Below, piece after piece: positions 25,033 through 33,702 of a stretch of 64,000 nt of DNA. How positions within the stretch are numbered: position 1 is the first letter of the stretch; each line of letters opens with the position of its first letter. Below the pieces are notes generated by a model. The model worked only from the letters and a program-made list of their open reading frames with translations. It searched no databases and was not told the DNA's origin. Position numbers and translations under genes: made by a program. Source of the DNA: DASQFI01 sp035633215 (lineage in GTDB: Bacteria; Acidobacteriota; Vicinamibacteria; Vicinamibacterales; SCN-69-37); assembly GCA_035633215.1 (NCBI GenBank), contig DASQFI010000022.1:124001-188000 (forward strand), given 5' to 3'.

Positions 25033-25838
25033 GGCCGCTCGTCGGTGAGAAACTTCGCCGCCAGTTCCTTGACGAACTTCGCCGCGACCGGCGCCGTGAG
25101 GCCGAACGGATCCTGCCGCGGATTGAACTCGACGATGTCGGCGCCGACAAGCTGGCCGGTGAGGCCGTCGATCATCGTCAACACGTCGCGCACGCTCAGC
25201 CCGCCCGGTTCTCGATGCGACACGCCCGGGGCAAACGCCGGATCGAGGCCGTCGAGGTCGATGGAGACGTAGACCTGGCCTTCGACGCCGGGGTGCGCGC
25301 CGTCGGCCCAGGCCCGCATGTCGATCTGCTCGACGCCGAACCGCACCGCCTGATCGCGGCCATGCCCGGTCATCGCGCGAATGCCCACCTGCACCAGCCG
25401 CACCGCAAGCCCTTCCTCCAGGATGCGAGCGAAGGGACACGCGTGCGAGAAGCGATCGCCCTCGAAGACGTCATAGAGATCAGGATGCGCGTCGATTTGA
25501 AGGATGGTCAGATTCTGTGTGGCCCGGGCGACCGCGCGCACGATCGGATACGTGATCGAGTGATCGCCGCCGAGCGCGATGAAGCGCCGGCCGTCGTCCA
25601 CGAACTGGCCGATGGCGCGCTCGATGATCGCGCGGCTCTCGCCTGACGCGGGGAGGTCCAGATCGCCGGCGTCCTCGAGCGCGTCGGGCGCGACCGACTC
25701 GACCATGCGCTCGGCCCAGGCGTTGCCGGCCGCCGTGCGGAGGGCCTTCCGGATGATCGGCGGCGCCTCGGCCGCGCCGCGGAGAAACGACGAGCTCGCG
25801 TCGTACGGCACACCGACGAGGACGGGGGGACCCGGCAT
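25029..25838 (-). CDS. Arginase/agmatinase-family ureohydrolase
   Basis: 269 residues. Binuclear manganese ligands are visible in the three family blocks: GGDHSITYP, DAHPDLYD and SIDLDGLDPAFAPG. Both agmatinase and arginase use these, and the protein could also act on guanidinobutyrate or another guanidino acid, because substrate-specific loop residues are not decisive. It would release urea from its substrate in the cytoplasm. It begins 9 bases after the DUF2911 gene and is coupled to the permease, giving a likely catabolic operon. Confidence 0.9.
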   Translation of the reverse strand: MPGPPVLVGVPYDASSSFLRGAAEAPPIIRKALRTAAGNAWAERMVESVAPDALEDAGDLDLPASGESRAIIERAIGQFVDDGRRFIALGGDHSITYPIVRAVARATQNLTILQIDAHPDLYDVFEGDRFSHACPFARILEEGLAVRLVQVGIRAMTGHGRDQAVRFGVEQIDMRAWADGAHPGVEGQVYVSIDLDGLDPAFAPGVSHREPGGLSVRDVLTMIDGLTGQLVGADIVEFNPRQDPFGLTAPVAAKFVKELAAKFLTDERP

Positions 25839-25847
25839 CCGCGGTCG

Positions 25848-26885
25848 TCAGCGGCCGACGTTGAAGGGCGCGGAATACTCGCGGTCGTCCCAGATGAGTT
25901 TCAGGACACCGCCGCTGCCCTGCGGCTCGACGGCAAATGTCAGTTGTTCAGCAGGGGCCGGCGCCGCCGCCCCCTGCATCTCGACTCGTCCGAGATCGCG
26001 ATCCGCGTGGTAGGTCGTGTGGAAGACCCCGGTATCCCGGTTAACGATCAGCATGAACGACGTGTCGCCCGGTTCGGTATAGATCGTGTAGTCGCCCGCC
26101 GGCACCATCAGCTTCCCGAACTCCAGCGGCCTGCTCGTGGTGAGCGTGGTCGCTTCGTCAGCGCCTGGCATCCACCATCGGCCCCAGGGGACGAGCGTGC
26201 CCCAGATGACCCGCCCGCGCTTCGACGGCCGGCCGTACTCGATGGAGATCCGGCTGCCGGCGATGTCGGCCATCACAATGTCGCGCGGGCTTCGACGTTC
26301 CCCTTCCGGATGGCGCGGGATGGAAGTCTGGCGGACGAATTGGACGACGGTTTCGACCAGATCGGCACCCGTTTCAAGCAGTACAGGGATAGTGCGTCCG
26401 ACTGCTTCTGTCACCGCCGGACTCGAGTACGCCGGACCGAGGTCAATGAAACCGTCGGCGCGCGCGGCGCGCGCGGCCTGCATCGCGAAAATCGAGGCCG
26501 AACCCATGCCGCCGATCATGACCCGCTCGAAACGTGGGTCGTTCCGGAGACGCGTCATCCACGCCGTCAGTTCCTGGGTCGCGGAAAGGTCGATCACCCC
26601 TGAAGTTGGTCGCACGCGCAGCTCAACATCAACTCGGAGAGTTGCAATTCCTCGCGCTCCAAGAGCCTCCACCAGCTCGGCTCGCATCGCCGGATTCCCG
26701 CTGGACGCGAGCACGACTACCGGAAACCGCCCGACACCTGTCGGAAGGCGCAGGGTCGCGGTGCGCGGGCCATGAGGCGTCGGAATCTCCAACTGCTGCG
26801 GCGCGACGGAACTCTGGGATGCCACCGGGCGGCAAAGCAGCACGCAAACCGCAGCAATCAACACCCAGCTTCTGTTCAGTCGCAC
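25848..26885 (-). CDS. Secreted fusion of alpha/beta-hydrolase-like domain and DUF2911
   Basis: 345 residues from a GTG at 26885, preceded by GAGGAG, beginning with a signal peptide (RLNRSWVLIAAVCVLLCRPV). Residues about 35-190 resemble a shortened alpha/beta hydrolase (FPVVVLASSGNPAMRAELVEA; ERVMIGGMGSASIFAMQAAR), but the nucleophile elbow reads GGMGSAS and a clear catalytic triad is not seen. Residues about 200-345 are DUF2911, with the signature GRPSKRGRVIWGTLVPWGRW, then ADEATTL and VPAGDYTIYTEPG. DUF2911 is common in secreted proteins of Bacteroidetes and Acidobacteriota and has no known function. An upstream ATG at 26903 is an alternative start. Confidence 0.8.
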   Translation of the reverse strand: MRLNRSWVLIAAVCVLLCRPVASQSSVAPQQLEIPTPHGPRTATLRLPTGVGRFPVVVLASSGNPAMRAELVEALGARGIATLRVDVELRVRPTSGVIDLSATQELTAWMTRLRNDPRFERVMIGGMGSASIFAMQAARAARADGFIDLGPAYSSPAVTEAVGRTIPVLLETGADLVETVVQFVRQTSIPRHPEGERRSPRDIVMADIAGSRISIEYGRPSKRGRVIWGTLVPWGRWWMPGADEATTLTTSRPLEFGKLMVPAGDYTIYTEPGDTSFMLIVNRDTGVFHTTYHADRDLGRVEMQGAAAPAPAEQLTFAVEPQGSGGVLKLIWDDREYSAPFNVGR

Positions 26886-27895
26886 ATGAGCTCCTCTCGA
26901 CATCGGAGACCGCTCAACGCCTCCGAGCCTCCGCGTCTCCGCGCCTCCCCGGCAATCGCATCGAGGTGCGCATCGAATTCCTGAATCACCCGCACTGCCG
27001 TCTCCACCGCCCGCACGAAGAAATCGTGCGACATGTTCCCATAGTCGTCGGTCGACTTGTGGATGTGCTCGAAGTCCTCGACCCCGAGATAGATGAACGG
27101 GATCTTCACTTCGTGAAACGCGAAATGATCCGAGTCGCGCGTCCAGTCCTGCAGATCGCGGCGTCCGGGATCGTCGTGGCCGAGCAGAAGTGTGACGGGC
27201 GCCTTTGCCGCGACTCGTTCGAGATACGGCTTCAGGAATGGATAGGTGTGCGTGCCGGCCGCGAACAGCTTGTCATCGGGGGCGCGGCCGACCATGTCCA
27301 GATTGACGTTGACGACGATCGACGAGAGCGCGACCGGCGGCGTCTTGACGAACGCGCGCGCGCCACGAAGACCGCTCTCCTCCCCGTCGAAGGCCGTGAC
27401 GATGAGCGAGTTGGCGGGTCGATGCTCGTTGAAGTATTTGGCGATGGCAAAGAGCGCCGCGGTGCCCGAAGCGTTGTCGTCGGCGCCGTTGAACACCTGG
27501 CCATCACGCGTCCCGAGGTGGTCATAGTGCGCGCTCACCACGATGTAGCGGCGCGCTGACTGTTTTCCGTCGATGCGGCCCACGACGTTCACGCCCTGAC
27601 GCTCTGTCTGGTTGCCCGCACGGCCGCCCGTGAACGAGAACGCCTGCGTGAACCCCTCGCCGAACGGTTGAATGCCCGATTCCTTGAATCTTTGAAGCAC
27701 GTACGTCCGCGCCTTGGCGCCACCGGCCGTGCCGACCTGTCGGCCTTCCATGTCGTCGGCCGAGAGCGTCTGCAAATCTCGCAGGAGCTGCTGAGCGTCA
27801 ATGAGATCGCTTCGCGGGGCGGCCTGGCTGAAGGCGAAAGAGACGGTGAGGACGACGGAAAGTAGCAGCGCCTGCCACGAACGCGATGCGCGCAT
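26876..27895 (-). CDS. Secreted M28-family zinc aminopeptidase
   Basis: 339 residues with a signal peptide (RASRSWQALLLSVVLTVSFA). The M28 dizinc site is complete: SAHYDHLG (His, Asp), NGADDNASGTAAL (bridging Asp), DGEESGLRGA (catalytic Glu and ligand), NLDMVGR (Asp) and a late His in EHIHKSTDD. It would release N-terminal amino acids from peptides in the periplasm or outside. It overlaps the DUF2911 gene by 10 bases and heads the operon that continues to the MFS gene. Confidence 0.92.
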   Translation of the reverse strand: MRASRSWQALLLSVVLTVSFAFSQAAPRSDLIDAQQLLRDLQTLSADDMEGRQVGTAGGAKARTYVLQRFKESGIQPFGEGFTQAFSFTGGRAGNQTERQGVNVVGRIDGKQSARRYIVVSAHYDHLGTRDGQVFNGADDNASGTAALFAIAKYFNEHRPANSLIVTAFDGEESGLRGARAFVKTPPVALSSIVVNVNLDMVGRAPDDKLFAAGTHTYPFLKPYLERVAAKAPVTLLLGHDDPGRRDLQDWTRDSDHFAFHEVKIPFIYLGVEDFEHIHKSTDDYGNMSHDFFVRAVETAVRVIQEFDAHLDAIAGEARRRGGSEALSGLRCREELMCD

Positions 27896-27938
27896 CGCTA
27901 CAGTGTAGGGCTGAATGGCGCGTCCGCAGGCGTCCGGG

Positions 27939-29471
27939 CTACGCGTCGCGCAGTCCGGTGTTGGCCGGCCCGTTGATGACACTGCCGTGCTTGTCGAACC
28001 GCGATCCGTGGCAGGGGCAGTCCCACGTTTTCTCGCTGTCGTTCCACTGGACGATGCAGCCGAGATGAGGACAGACCGCGGAGTACTCGTGCAGCTTTCC
28101 GTGTTCGTCCCGATACACAGCGACCTTGCTGACGCCGCGTCGGAGGATCGCGCCAGAGTCGCGCCCGACCGCATCCACGGAGCCGACATCGCCGCTGGTC
28201 AGCCAGTCACCGTACTGGGCGGCCATGTTCGCGGCTTCTTTCACGTATTCGCCGACGGCACGCAGCGGCGTGCGTGACGGGTTGTAGAGCTCGGCCCAGT
28301 CGTTGGCTCGTTCCAGGAAGAGATCGGTCAGCAGGATGCCCGCGATGGTGCCATGCGTGAGGCCCATCCCCGCGTCGCCCGTCGCGATGAACACGTTGTT
28401 CGCATCGAGCGGATTGCGGCCGATGAACGCGACGCCATCGACCGGCTCCATCACTTGACCAGCCCAGACCAGCTCCGTGTCCGCCGCGCTCGGGAATCGC
28501 TGGCGTGCCCACGCCTCGAGTCGCGCGTGCCGTTCCGCGCCGTCGTCGGCCTGGCCCGTCTTGTGGTCCTCGCCGCCGACGAGCAGCAGATCGTCTCCTT
28601 CGGCGGCGGCGCCCGACAGGACCCGGACATAGTGGTAAGGCTGTTCCAGATCCCAGAACAGCGCCGCGGTCACCGATCGCGGTGGCACGCGAATACCGAC
28701 GACGTACGTCATGTACGCCGCCTGCTTCGTATGGATGGCCACGAGGTCGTTCACGGGCGTATTCGTCGCGACGACGACCGCGCGCGACGTGATGGCGTGG
28801 TCTCCCGCCGTCACGCGGGCTCCGTCGCCGCCTTGGATCCTGTCGGCGTGGGTGTTGGTGTAGATCCGTCCGCCTTTCCTGGCGATCGCACGCGCGAGTC
28901 CGGACAGGTACTTCAGCGGATGAAACTGCGCCTGCCGTGGAAACTGGAGGCACGGCCCGGTGTCGAAGGCTTCGAGCGGCGCGCGCGACATGCGCACGAC
29001 GTCGGACAAGCCGGCGCGATGCACGGCCGCGAGCTCGCCGTCGAGATCCGCATCGGTCGTCTCGCCGCGAAAGAGGTAGCCATCGACGCGCTCGAAGTCG
29101 CAGTCGATTGTCTCGTCGCGCACGATCGCCTCGATGCGATCGATCGCGGACAGGTGGCTGGCGGCCACGACCCTCGCGCCTTGCGGTCCATGCATGTGCT
29201 CGATGTCGGCGTACCCGGCATCGATCGCGGTCGAAAGATGCGCGCTGGTCGCCGCCGTCATGCCATTCCCGATGCGCCCATCGTCGATCACGACGACCGA
29301 CTGCCCTGCCTCGACCAGGAGGTAGGCGGTCGTCATGCCCGCGATACCGGCGCCGACAATACAAACATCGGCGAGCTCGTTGGCGGTCAAACGGTTGGTG
29401 CGGGGAAACGAGACGTCGCGGCTCCACGGCGGCTCCGCGGCTGGCGCGTGAGCCTGAGAGCCTTTGGCCAT
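27939..29471 (-). CDS. FAD-dependent oxidoreductase with C-terminal Rieske domain
   Basis: About 510 residues. The N-terminal part is a D-amino-acid-oxidase-like FAD enzyme: the Rossmann motif VCIVGAGIAGMTTAYLL, and late GRNPLDANNVFIATGDAGMGL, typical of the glycine/D-amino-acid oxidase (DAO) family. The last 100 residues are a Rieske [2Fe-2S] domain with both ligand boxes, CPHLGC and CPCHGSRFD. This fused architecture is known in soil bacteria, but its substrate is not established. The start is uncertain between ATGs at 29471 and 29501, neither with a clear ribosome-binding site. It lies 43 bases upstream of the M28 gene on the same strand. Confidence 0.88.
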   Translation of the reverse strand: MAKGSQAHAPAAEPPWSRDVSFPRTNRLTANELADVCIVGAGIAGMTTAYLLVEAGQSVVVIDDGRIGNGMTAATSAHLSTAIDAGYADIEHMHGPQGARVVAASHLSAIDRIEAIVRDETIDCDFERVDGYLFRGETTDADLDGELAAVHRAGLSDVVRMSRAPLEAFDTGPCLQFPRQAQFHPLKYLSGLARAIARKGGRIYTNTHADRIQGGDGARVTAGDHAITSRAVVVATNTPVNDLVAIHTKQAAYMTYVVGIRVPPRSVTAALFWDLEQPYHYVRVLSGAAAEGDDLLLVGGEDHKTGQADDGAERHARLEAWARQRFPSAADTELVWAGQVMEPVDGVAFIGRNPLDANNVFIATGDAGMGLTHGTIAGILLTDLFLERANDWAELYNPSRTPLRAVGEYVKEAANMAAQYGDWLTSGDVGSVDAVGRDSGAILRRGVSKVAVYRDEHGKLHEYSAVCPHLGCIVQWNDSEKTWDCPCHGSRFDKHGSVINGPANTGLRDA

Positions 29472-29570
29472 GGGCGTGCCCGACGGTCGTGCAAGCCCCA
29501 TGCCGCGGACAAGAAGCCTAAACCATAGCCACAGCGATCTCGTCCAATGCGCCAACGGTCATCGGCTGCC

Positions 29571-30159
29571 ATGAAGAACCTTCGATTCGCCCTCCGCACG
29601 CTCTTTCGGACGCCATTCGTCACCATCATTGCGATCCTCTCGCTGGCGCTGGGCATCGGCGCGAACACCGCGATCTTCTCGCTGTTCAACCAGCTGCTCC
29701 TGCAGCCGCTCCCCGTGCTGGAGCCCATCGCGCCTGGTCAATCTCGGCGCGCCCGGCCCCAAGGACGGATCGAACTCCTGCAATCAGGCCGGCGACTGCG
29801 AGGCGGTGTTCAGCTACGCGATGTTTCGCGATCTCGAGCGCGACCAGAAGGTCTTTACGGGCATCGCCGCGCATCGATTGTTCAGCGCCAACGTCGGCTA
29901 TCAGGGACAGACGCTCACCGGCGAAGGCCTGCTCGTGTCGGGCAGCTACTTTCCGGTGCTGGGGCTGACGCCGGTCCAGGGCCGGTTGATCCTCAGCGGG
30001 TACCTCGCGCGCACGCAGCTGTTCGGCATGCTCGCCTACGATCCCGTCGTGCTCGGCCTGGCCGCGATCGTGCTCGTCGTCGTCGCGCTCGGCGCGGGAC
30101 TGGCGCCGGCGATCCGCGCGTCACGTGTCGATCCGATGCGGGCGTTGAGATATGAGTGA
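29571..30159 (+). pseudogene. ADOP/FtsX-type ABC permease, frameshifted and internally deleted
   Basis: From the ATG at 29571 the frame encodes the standard start of an Acidobacterial FtsX permease (LRFALRTLFRTPFVTIIAIL...ANTAIFSLFNQLLLQPL). Around 29725-29732 the homology jumps to another frame (RLVNLGAPGPKDG...EAVFSYAMFRDLERD), an indel. After TPVQGRLI the sequence passes directly to the C-terminal helix and GLAPAIRASRVDPMRALRYE. Intact relatives have about 800 residues, so roughly 550 residues of the middle are gone. It is a relic with no function as a transporter. It is divergent from the FAD/Rieske gene and is followed by a long inverted repeat. Confidence 0.88.
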
Positions 30160-30170
30160 TGTGAATAATG

Positions 30171-30456
30171 TCGATCTGAAATCTGCAATCTGGGAATCTG
30201 TAATCTGGATCAGGAAGCTGAAATCGGGGAATCTGGAATCTATCTGGGGATCTGGAATCTATCGGGGAATCTGAAATCGGGCCATCGGAAATCGGTTCCT
30301 GCTTTCCGAGTAGATTCCAGATCTCCGATAAATTCCCGACCTCAGATCGATCCAGATCCCCAGATAGATTGAAGATTCCCCGATAGATCCCAGATTCCCC
30401 GATTCCCAGATTGCGGCTTCGGATTACAGATTCCCAGATAGCAGATTTCAGATAGA
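30171..30456. repeat. Long imperfect inverted repeat of CTGGGAATCT-type units, second copy
   Basis: The left arm (about 30172-30290) consists of units such as ATCTGCAATCTGGGAATCTG. The right arm (about 30312-30456) is the complement (AGATTCCCCGATTCCCAGAT). Outer ends pair as TATCTGAAATCTG / CAGATTTCAGATA. It is related in unit sequence and layout to 5451-5712 and likewise lies between two convergent 3' ends, those of the permease relic and the M14 gene. The full RNA would fold into an imperfect stem of about 120 bp. No coding capacity is seen. Confidence 0.85.
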
Positions 30457-30467
30457 CACAGACAGTG

Positions 30468-33400
30468 TCACTTCACATCCAACTTCCTCCCCGCGTTGAG
30501 ATTGTCGAAGTTCAGCAGTGTGTTGAACACCATGAAGTAGCTGCCGATCGTCTCGCCGCGCCAGATCGGATTGTTCGCGAACAGGACGACGTGCCCCTTC
30601 TCGACCGGCACGCTGACGACAACAGGACGTTGCGCGATATCGCCGCCGCCCTGCAACAGACCTGACACGAGCAGCTCGTTCTGGTCCGCGAACCGCAGGG
30701 CGACCCGCGGCCGGAACTCGGGCGGGATGATGTTCAACGGGTTGCGCAACTGCTCGTCGGTCGGCAACGCATATTGCCACGGACGAGCGGCCGGAGGACG
30801 CGCCGGCGCTTCGTTTCGTGCATCGAGCACGGGACGGCCCTGGACGGTGTCCGGATCGTCCGGCGTGCCACGGCCGGTCGCGCGGGTGCCGGCGCCTCCA
30901 CCACGACCGCCACCACCGCCGCCGCCGATGTTCACGCTGAAGCTGCCGCCGCTGTCGCTGTAGACCGCGAGGTTGTCGCCGACGCCGTAGACGATCGGAC
31001 TGGTGTCGTCGACGATCCGGGTGCGCAGGAGCGAGCCGACCACGCGCGATCCCGTGGCGGCCGTGTTGGTCGTCACGCCGTGCGTGAGCCCGAACTGCAC
31101 CGCGAAGGTCGCACTGCCCACCGCGCCGATGAAGACGCCGCCCTGCTTGACGAAGTCGTCGAGGTGCTTGACGCCGTCCCAGCCGAGGCCCGGGCGGATG
31201 TCGTCGGTCTCGGCCCACTTGGCGATGTTCGGCGTCTCGGGCGAGTTCTTCCACGGCATGGGATTGCGGAACATCGGCATGCCTTCGATGATCTGCAGCC
31301 CGCCGCCCCCGCCGGGCGCGAAGATGATCACGTCATACTTCGCCCGGAGGTTCGTGTCGCGCGCGACCTCCTGGGTGCTGATGTACGCGTACGGCATCCG
31401 CAGCTGGTCGAACGCGTAACGCCACCATCCTTCTGTCTGCGTGCTCTGCCAGGTATGCATCAACGCGACGCGCGCGGCACGCGCGGGATGCGTCTTGACC
31501 GACGGCGCCGCCGTCAGCGCGTGGACCTTCAGACCGAGCTCGGTCGCGACCTTGTTCAGATTCGCGGCGTCGACCTTCGTGATGAGGAACGAGCCGCGAT
31601 TGAACTTCATGCCTTGTGCTTCGAACGGCTCCTCGGCGACCTGGAAGTCGGCTTCCTTGAGCTGGTACCGGAGCGTCACGAGCGCGTTGTCGGCATTGTG
31701 GTTCACGGCGAAGACCGTCGCGCCGCCGCCTGAGGCCGCGGTCGGGGGCGTCACGCCGCCGGGCGCCACGACCGTGGCCTTGACGGTCTCCATCGAGACG
31801 GTCAGGACTTTCGGATCCACGACCCGGAAAGCCTGGACATTGAAGCCTTCCGGGAACGTCCAGCCGGTGTCGTCGTACGGATTCGACTGCGGATCGTTCG
31901 GCGCCCAGTACTGATAGTCGAGCAGCGCGTCGGCGATGCGCGAGTACGGCTGGTCCATCCGGATGATGTAGCTGCCCGCGGGAAACTGGCGGCTCTCGTA
32001 GGTCGGCGCCGCCGGGGGCGCATCTTCAGCGGCTGCACCAGCACCAGCGCCGCCTGCCGCACCGGCTCCGGCGCCTCCGCCGGCCCCACCTCGACCACCG
32101 CGGCCCGCCGCCGCCCGGCGCACGGGAACCTGCGCCGAGAACTCGGCCGGCGCACGCGACACCTCGACGTGCTGCTTCTGCAGAATGCGGAGGAGCTCCG
32201 CTTGCGCGCCGGGCCGCGGATCGTTGCCAGGCAGGATGTAGGCGGCCGGGCCTTCGGTCTTCGCTTTCAGAATCGAACGCTTGCTCTTTTCATAGAAGTT
32301 GCGAAGGAACAGCAACCGGTTGTTCGCGAAGTGGTTGAGCGAAACGAGGAGCCCGGTCTGTTCGTAGTTGTTGTTGTTTCGAAGTGACCACATCACGCGT
32401 GGCAGCGGCGGGTTCTGTCGATACCACGTCCGCGACGTCTGATTGGCCGCGAGCGTGCGCTCCTGCGTGTCGGCGCTGCCGCCGTTGCCGAACGTCTCGT
32501 ACAGCCGGCTGATCCCGTTGTGCGTCGCGGCAATGAACATCAGATAGCCGGGCGACCAGGTATCGAAGTTTCCGAACGCGAACACGCCGGGCATCCCCAT
32601 ACGGGTCATCTCGTTGACGTTGTTCCATCCGATGAGATGCCACTCGTTCGTGAGGATGGGATCGATCCACGCGTTGTACGGCCCGTCGCCGATCGTGTTG
32701 TCGTAGAGATACGGGACCGACTCGTGCAGATCGTGCAGCACCTGCGCCTTCCAGCCGACGAACGCATTCATGACGTTCTCGGTCAGCTTCAATGTCATAG
32801 CCATCGCGTCGCGGTTGTTGTCGTGCGCGACATACTTGCCCCAGTAGATCGGCCCCGGCACGGTCCGGTCTGGATACTTCTTCCGGTAGTTGTAGAGATC
32901 GACGACGCGATCGCGTCCGTCCGTCTCGACGACAGGCGTGATCAGCGTGATGAGGTTCTCGCGGATATTCCGTACGTATGGACTGTCATCGACCGCCAGC
33001 CGGTAGGCCAGCTCCATCAACGCCGTCGGCGCGCCGGCTTCGGGCGCGTGGATCGTGCCGGTGATGTAGTACACCGGCGCGGCGCGCTTCGCGATCTCCT
33101 CGGCGAGCGCGTCGTTCATGTTCATGCTCCGCGGATCGGCCAGCCGCGCGAGGTCGGCCTTGTTCTGATCGAGCCGCGCCATCAACGCTTCGGAGGCGAC
33201 CGCCACCGCGATCATCTCGCGGCCCTCTTCCGAGTGTCCGATCGAGTAGACCTTCACGCGCGGCGTGGCTTTCGCCAGCAGCCGCATGTACTCGTTCACT
33301 TCTTTCACGTACGGCAGCTTGCCGGGCGCCCCGGCGATGTCGCCAAGCACGACTTTCGGCGTCGGCACCGTCTTCGAGGCCGGCAGGTAGTCGACGAGCG

Positions 33401-33614
33401 GTGACAGGAAGAACGTCTCGGTCGTGTACTCCTTGATCTTTTTGGTGTACTCCTCGTCGATCGGCTGATTCGGATCGCGGCCTGGCTTGGCCGTGGTCAG
33501 ATCGGTTCCGTTCACTGGCTTGAGCGCCGGTCGCGACTGATCGGCGAGCAGGAAAACGGGCGTCGCGGCCAGCGCGGCGCCAACGAGCAGACGACGAATC
33601 ACCAGTCGGTTCAT
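30468..33614 (-). CDS. Large secreted M14 zinc carboxypeptidase-like protein
   Basis: 1048 residues with a signal peptide (NRLVIRRLLVGAALAATPVFLLA). The peptidase M14 domain occupies about residues 60-420: GHSEEGREMIAVAV, the zinc pair in GTIHAPEAGAP (HxxE), and a later LHDLHESVPYLY with the third ligand His. The C-terminal half includes a glutamine-amidotransferase-like fold (FVKQGGVFIGAVGSA) and two Gly-rich low-complexity linkers near residues 545-575 and 915-945. The length is far above single-domain carboxypeptidases but matches the long secreted M14 group of Acidobacteriota. The substrate is unknown. It is divergent from the CarboxypepD_reg gene across 88 bases. Confidence 0.88.
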   Translation of the reverse strand: MNRLVIRRLLVGAALAATPVFLLADQSRPALKPVNGTDLTTAKPGRDPNQPIDEEYTKKIKEYTTETFFLSPLVDYLPASKTVPTPKVVLGDIAGAPGKLPYVKEVNEYMRLLAKATPRVKVYSIGHSEEGREMIAVAVASEALMARLDQNKADLARLADPRSMNMNDALAEEIAKRAAPVYYITGTIHAPEAGAPTALMELAYRLAVDDSPYVRNIRENLITLITPVVETDGRDRVVDLYNYRKKYPDRTVPGPIYWGKYVAHDNNRDAMAMTLKLTENVMNAFVGWKAQVLHDLHESVPYLYDNTIGDGPYNAWIDPILTNEWHLIGWNNVNEMTRMGMPGVFAFGNFDTWSPGYLMFIAATHNGISRLYETFGNGGSADTQERTLAANQTSRTWYRQNPPLPRVMWSLRNNNNYEQTGLLVSLNHFANNRLLFLRNFYEKSKRSILKAKTEGPAAYILPGNDPRPGAQAELLRILQKQHVEVSRAPAEFSAQVPVRRAAAGRGGRGGAGGGAGAGAAGGAGAGAAAEDAPPAAPTYESRQFPAGSYIIRMDQPYSRIADALLDYQYWAPNDPQSNPYDDTGWTFPEGFNVQAFRVVDPKVLTVSMETVKATVVAPGGVTPPTAASGGGATVFAVNHNADNALVTLRYQLKEADFQVAEEPFEAQGMKFNRGSFLITKVDAANLNKVATELGLKVHALTAAPSVKTHPARAARVALMHTWQSTQTEGWWRYAFDQLRMPYAYISTQEVARDTNLRAKYDVIIFAPGGGGGLQIIEGMPMFRNPMPWKNSPETPNIAKWAETDDIRPGLGWDGVKHLDDFVKQGGVFIGAVGSATFAVQFGLTHGVTTNTAATGSRVVGSLLRTRIVDDTSPIVYGVGDNLAVYSDSGGSFSVNIGGGGGGGRGGGAGTRATGRGTPDDPDTVQGRPVLDARNEAPARPPAARPWQYALPTDEQLRNPLNIIPPEFRPRVALRFADQNELLVSGLLQGGGDIAQRPVVVSVPVEKGHVVLFANNPIWRGETIGSYFMVFNTLLNFDNLNAGRKLDVK

Positions 33615-33702
33615 GCGAGCGACCTCGGCGGAGCATTGTACCCGGGGGACCGGAACCGAGTCGGGGACACGAGCCGGGAAGTACGGCGATACTCTTAGCG
33701 TG

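Noticed and set aside
30171..30456. CRISPR-like array or tandem repeat gene
   Set aside because: Same reasons as for 5451-5712; the two halves are inverted and the unit is degenerate.
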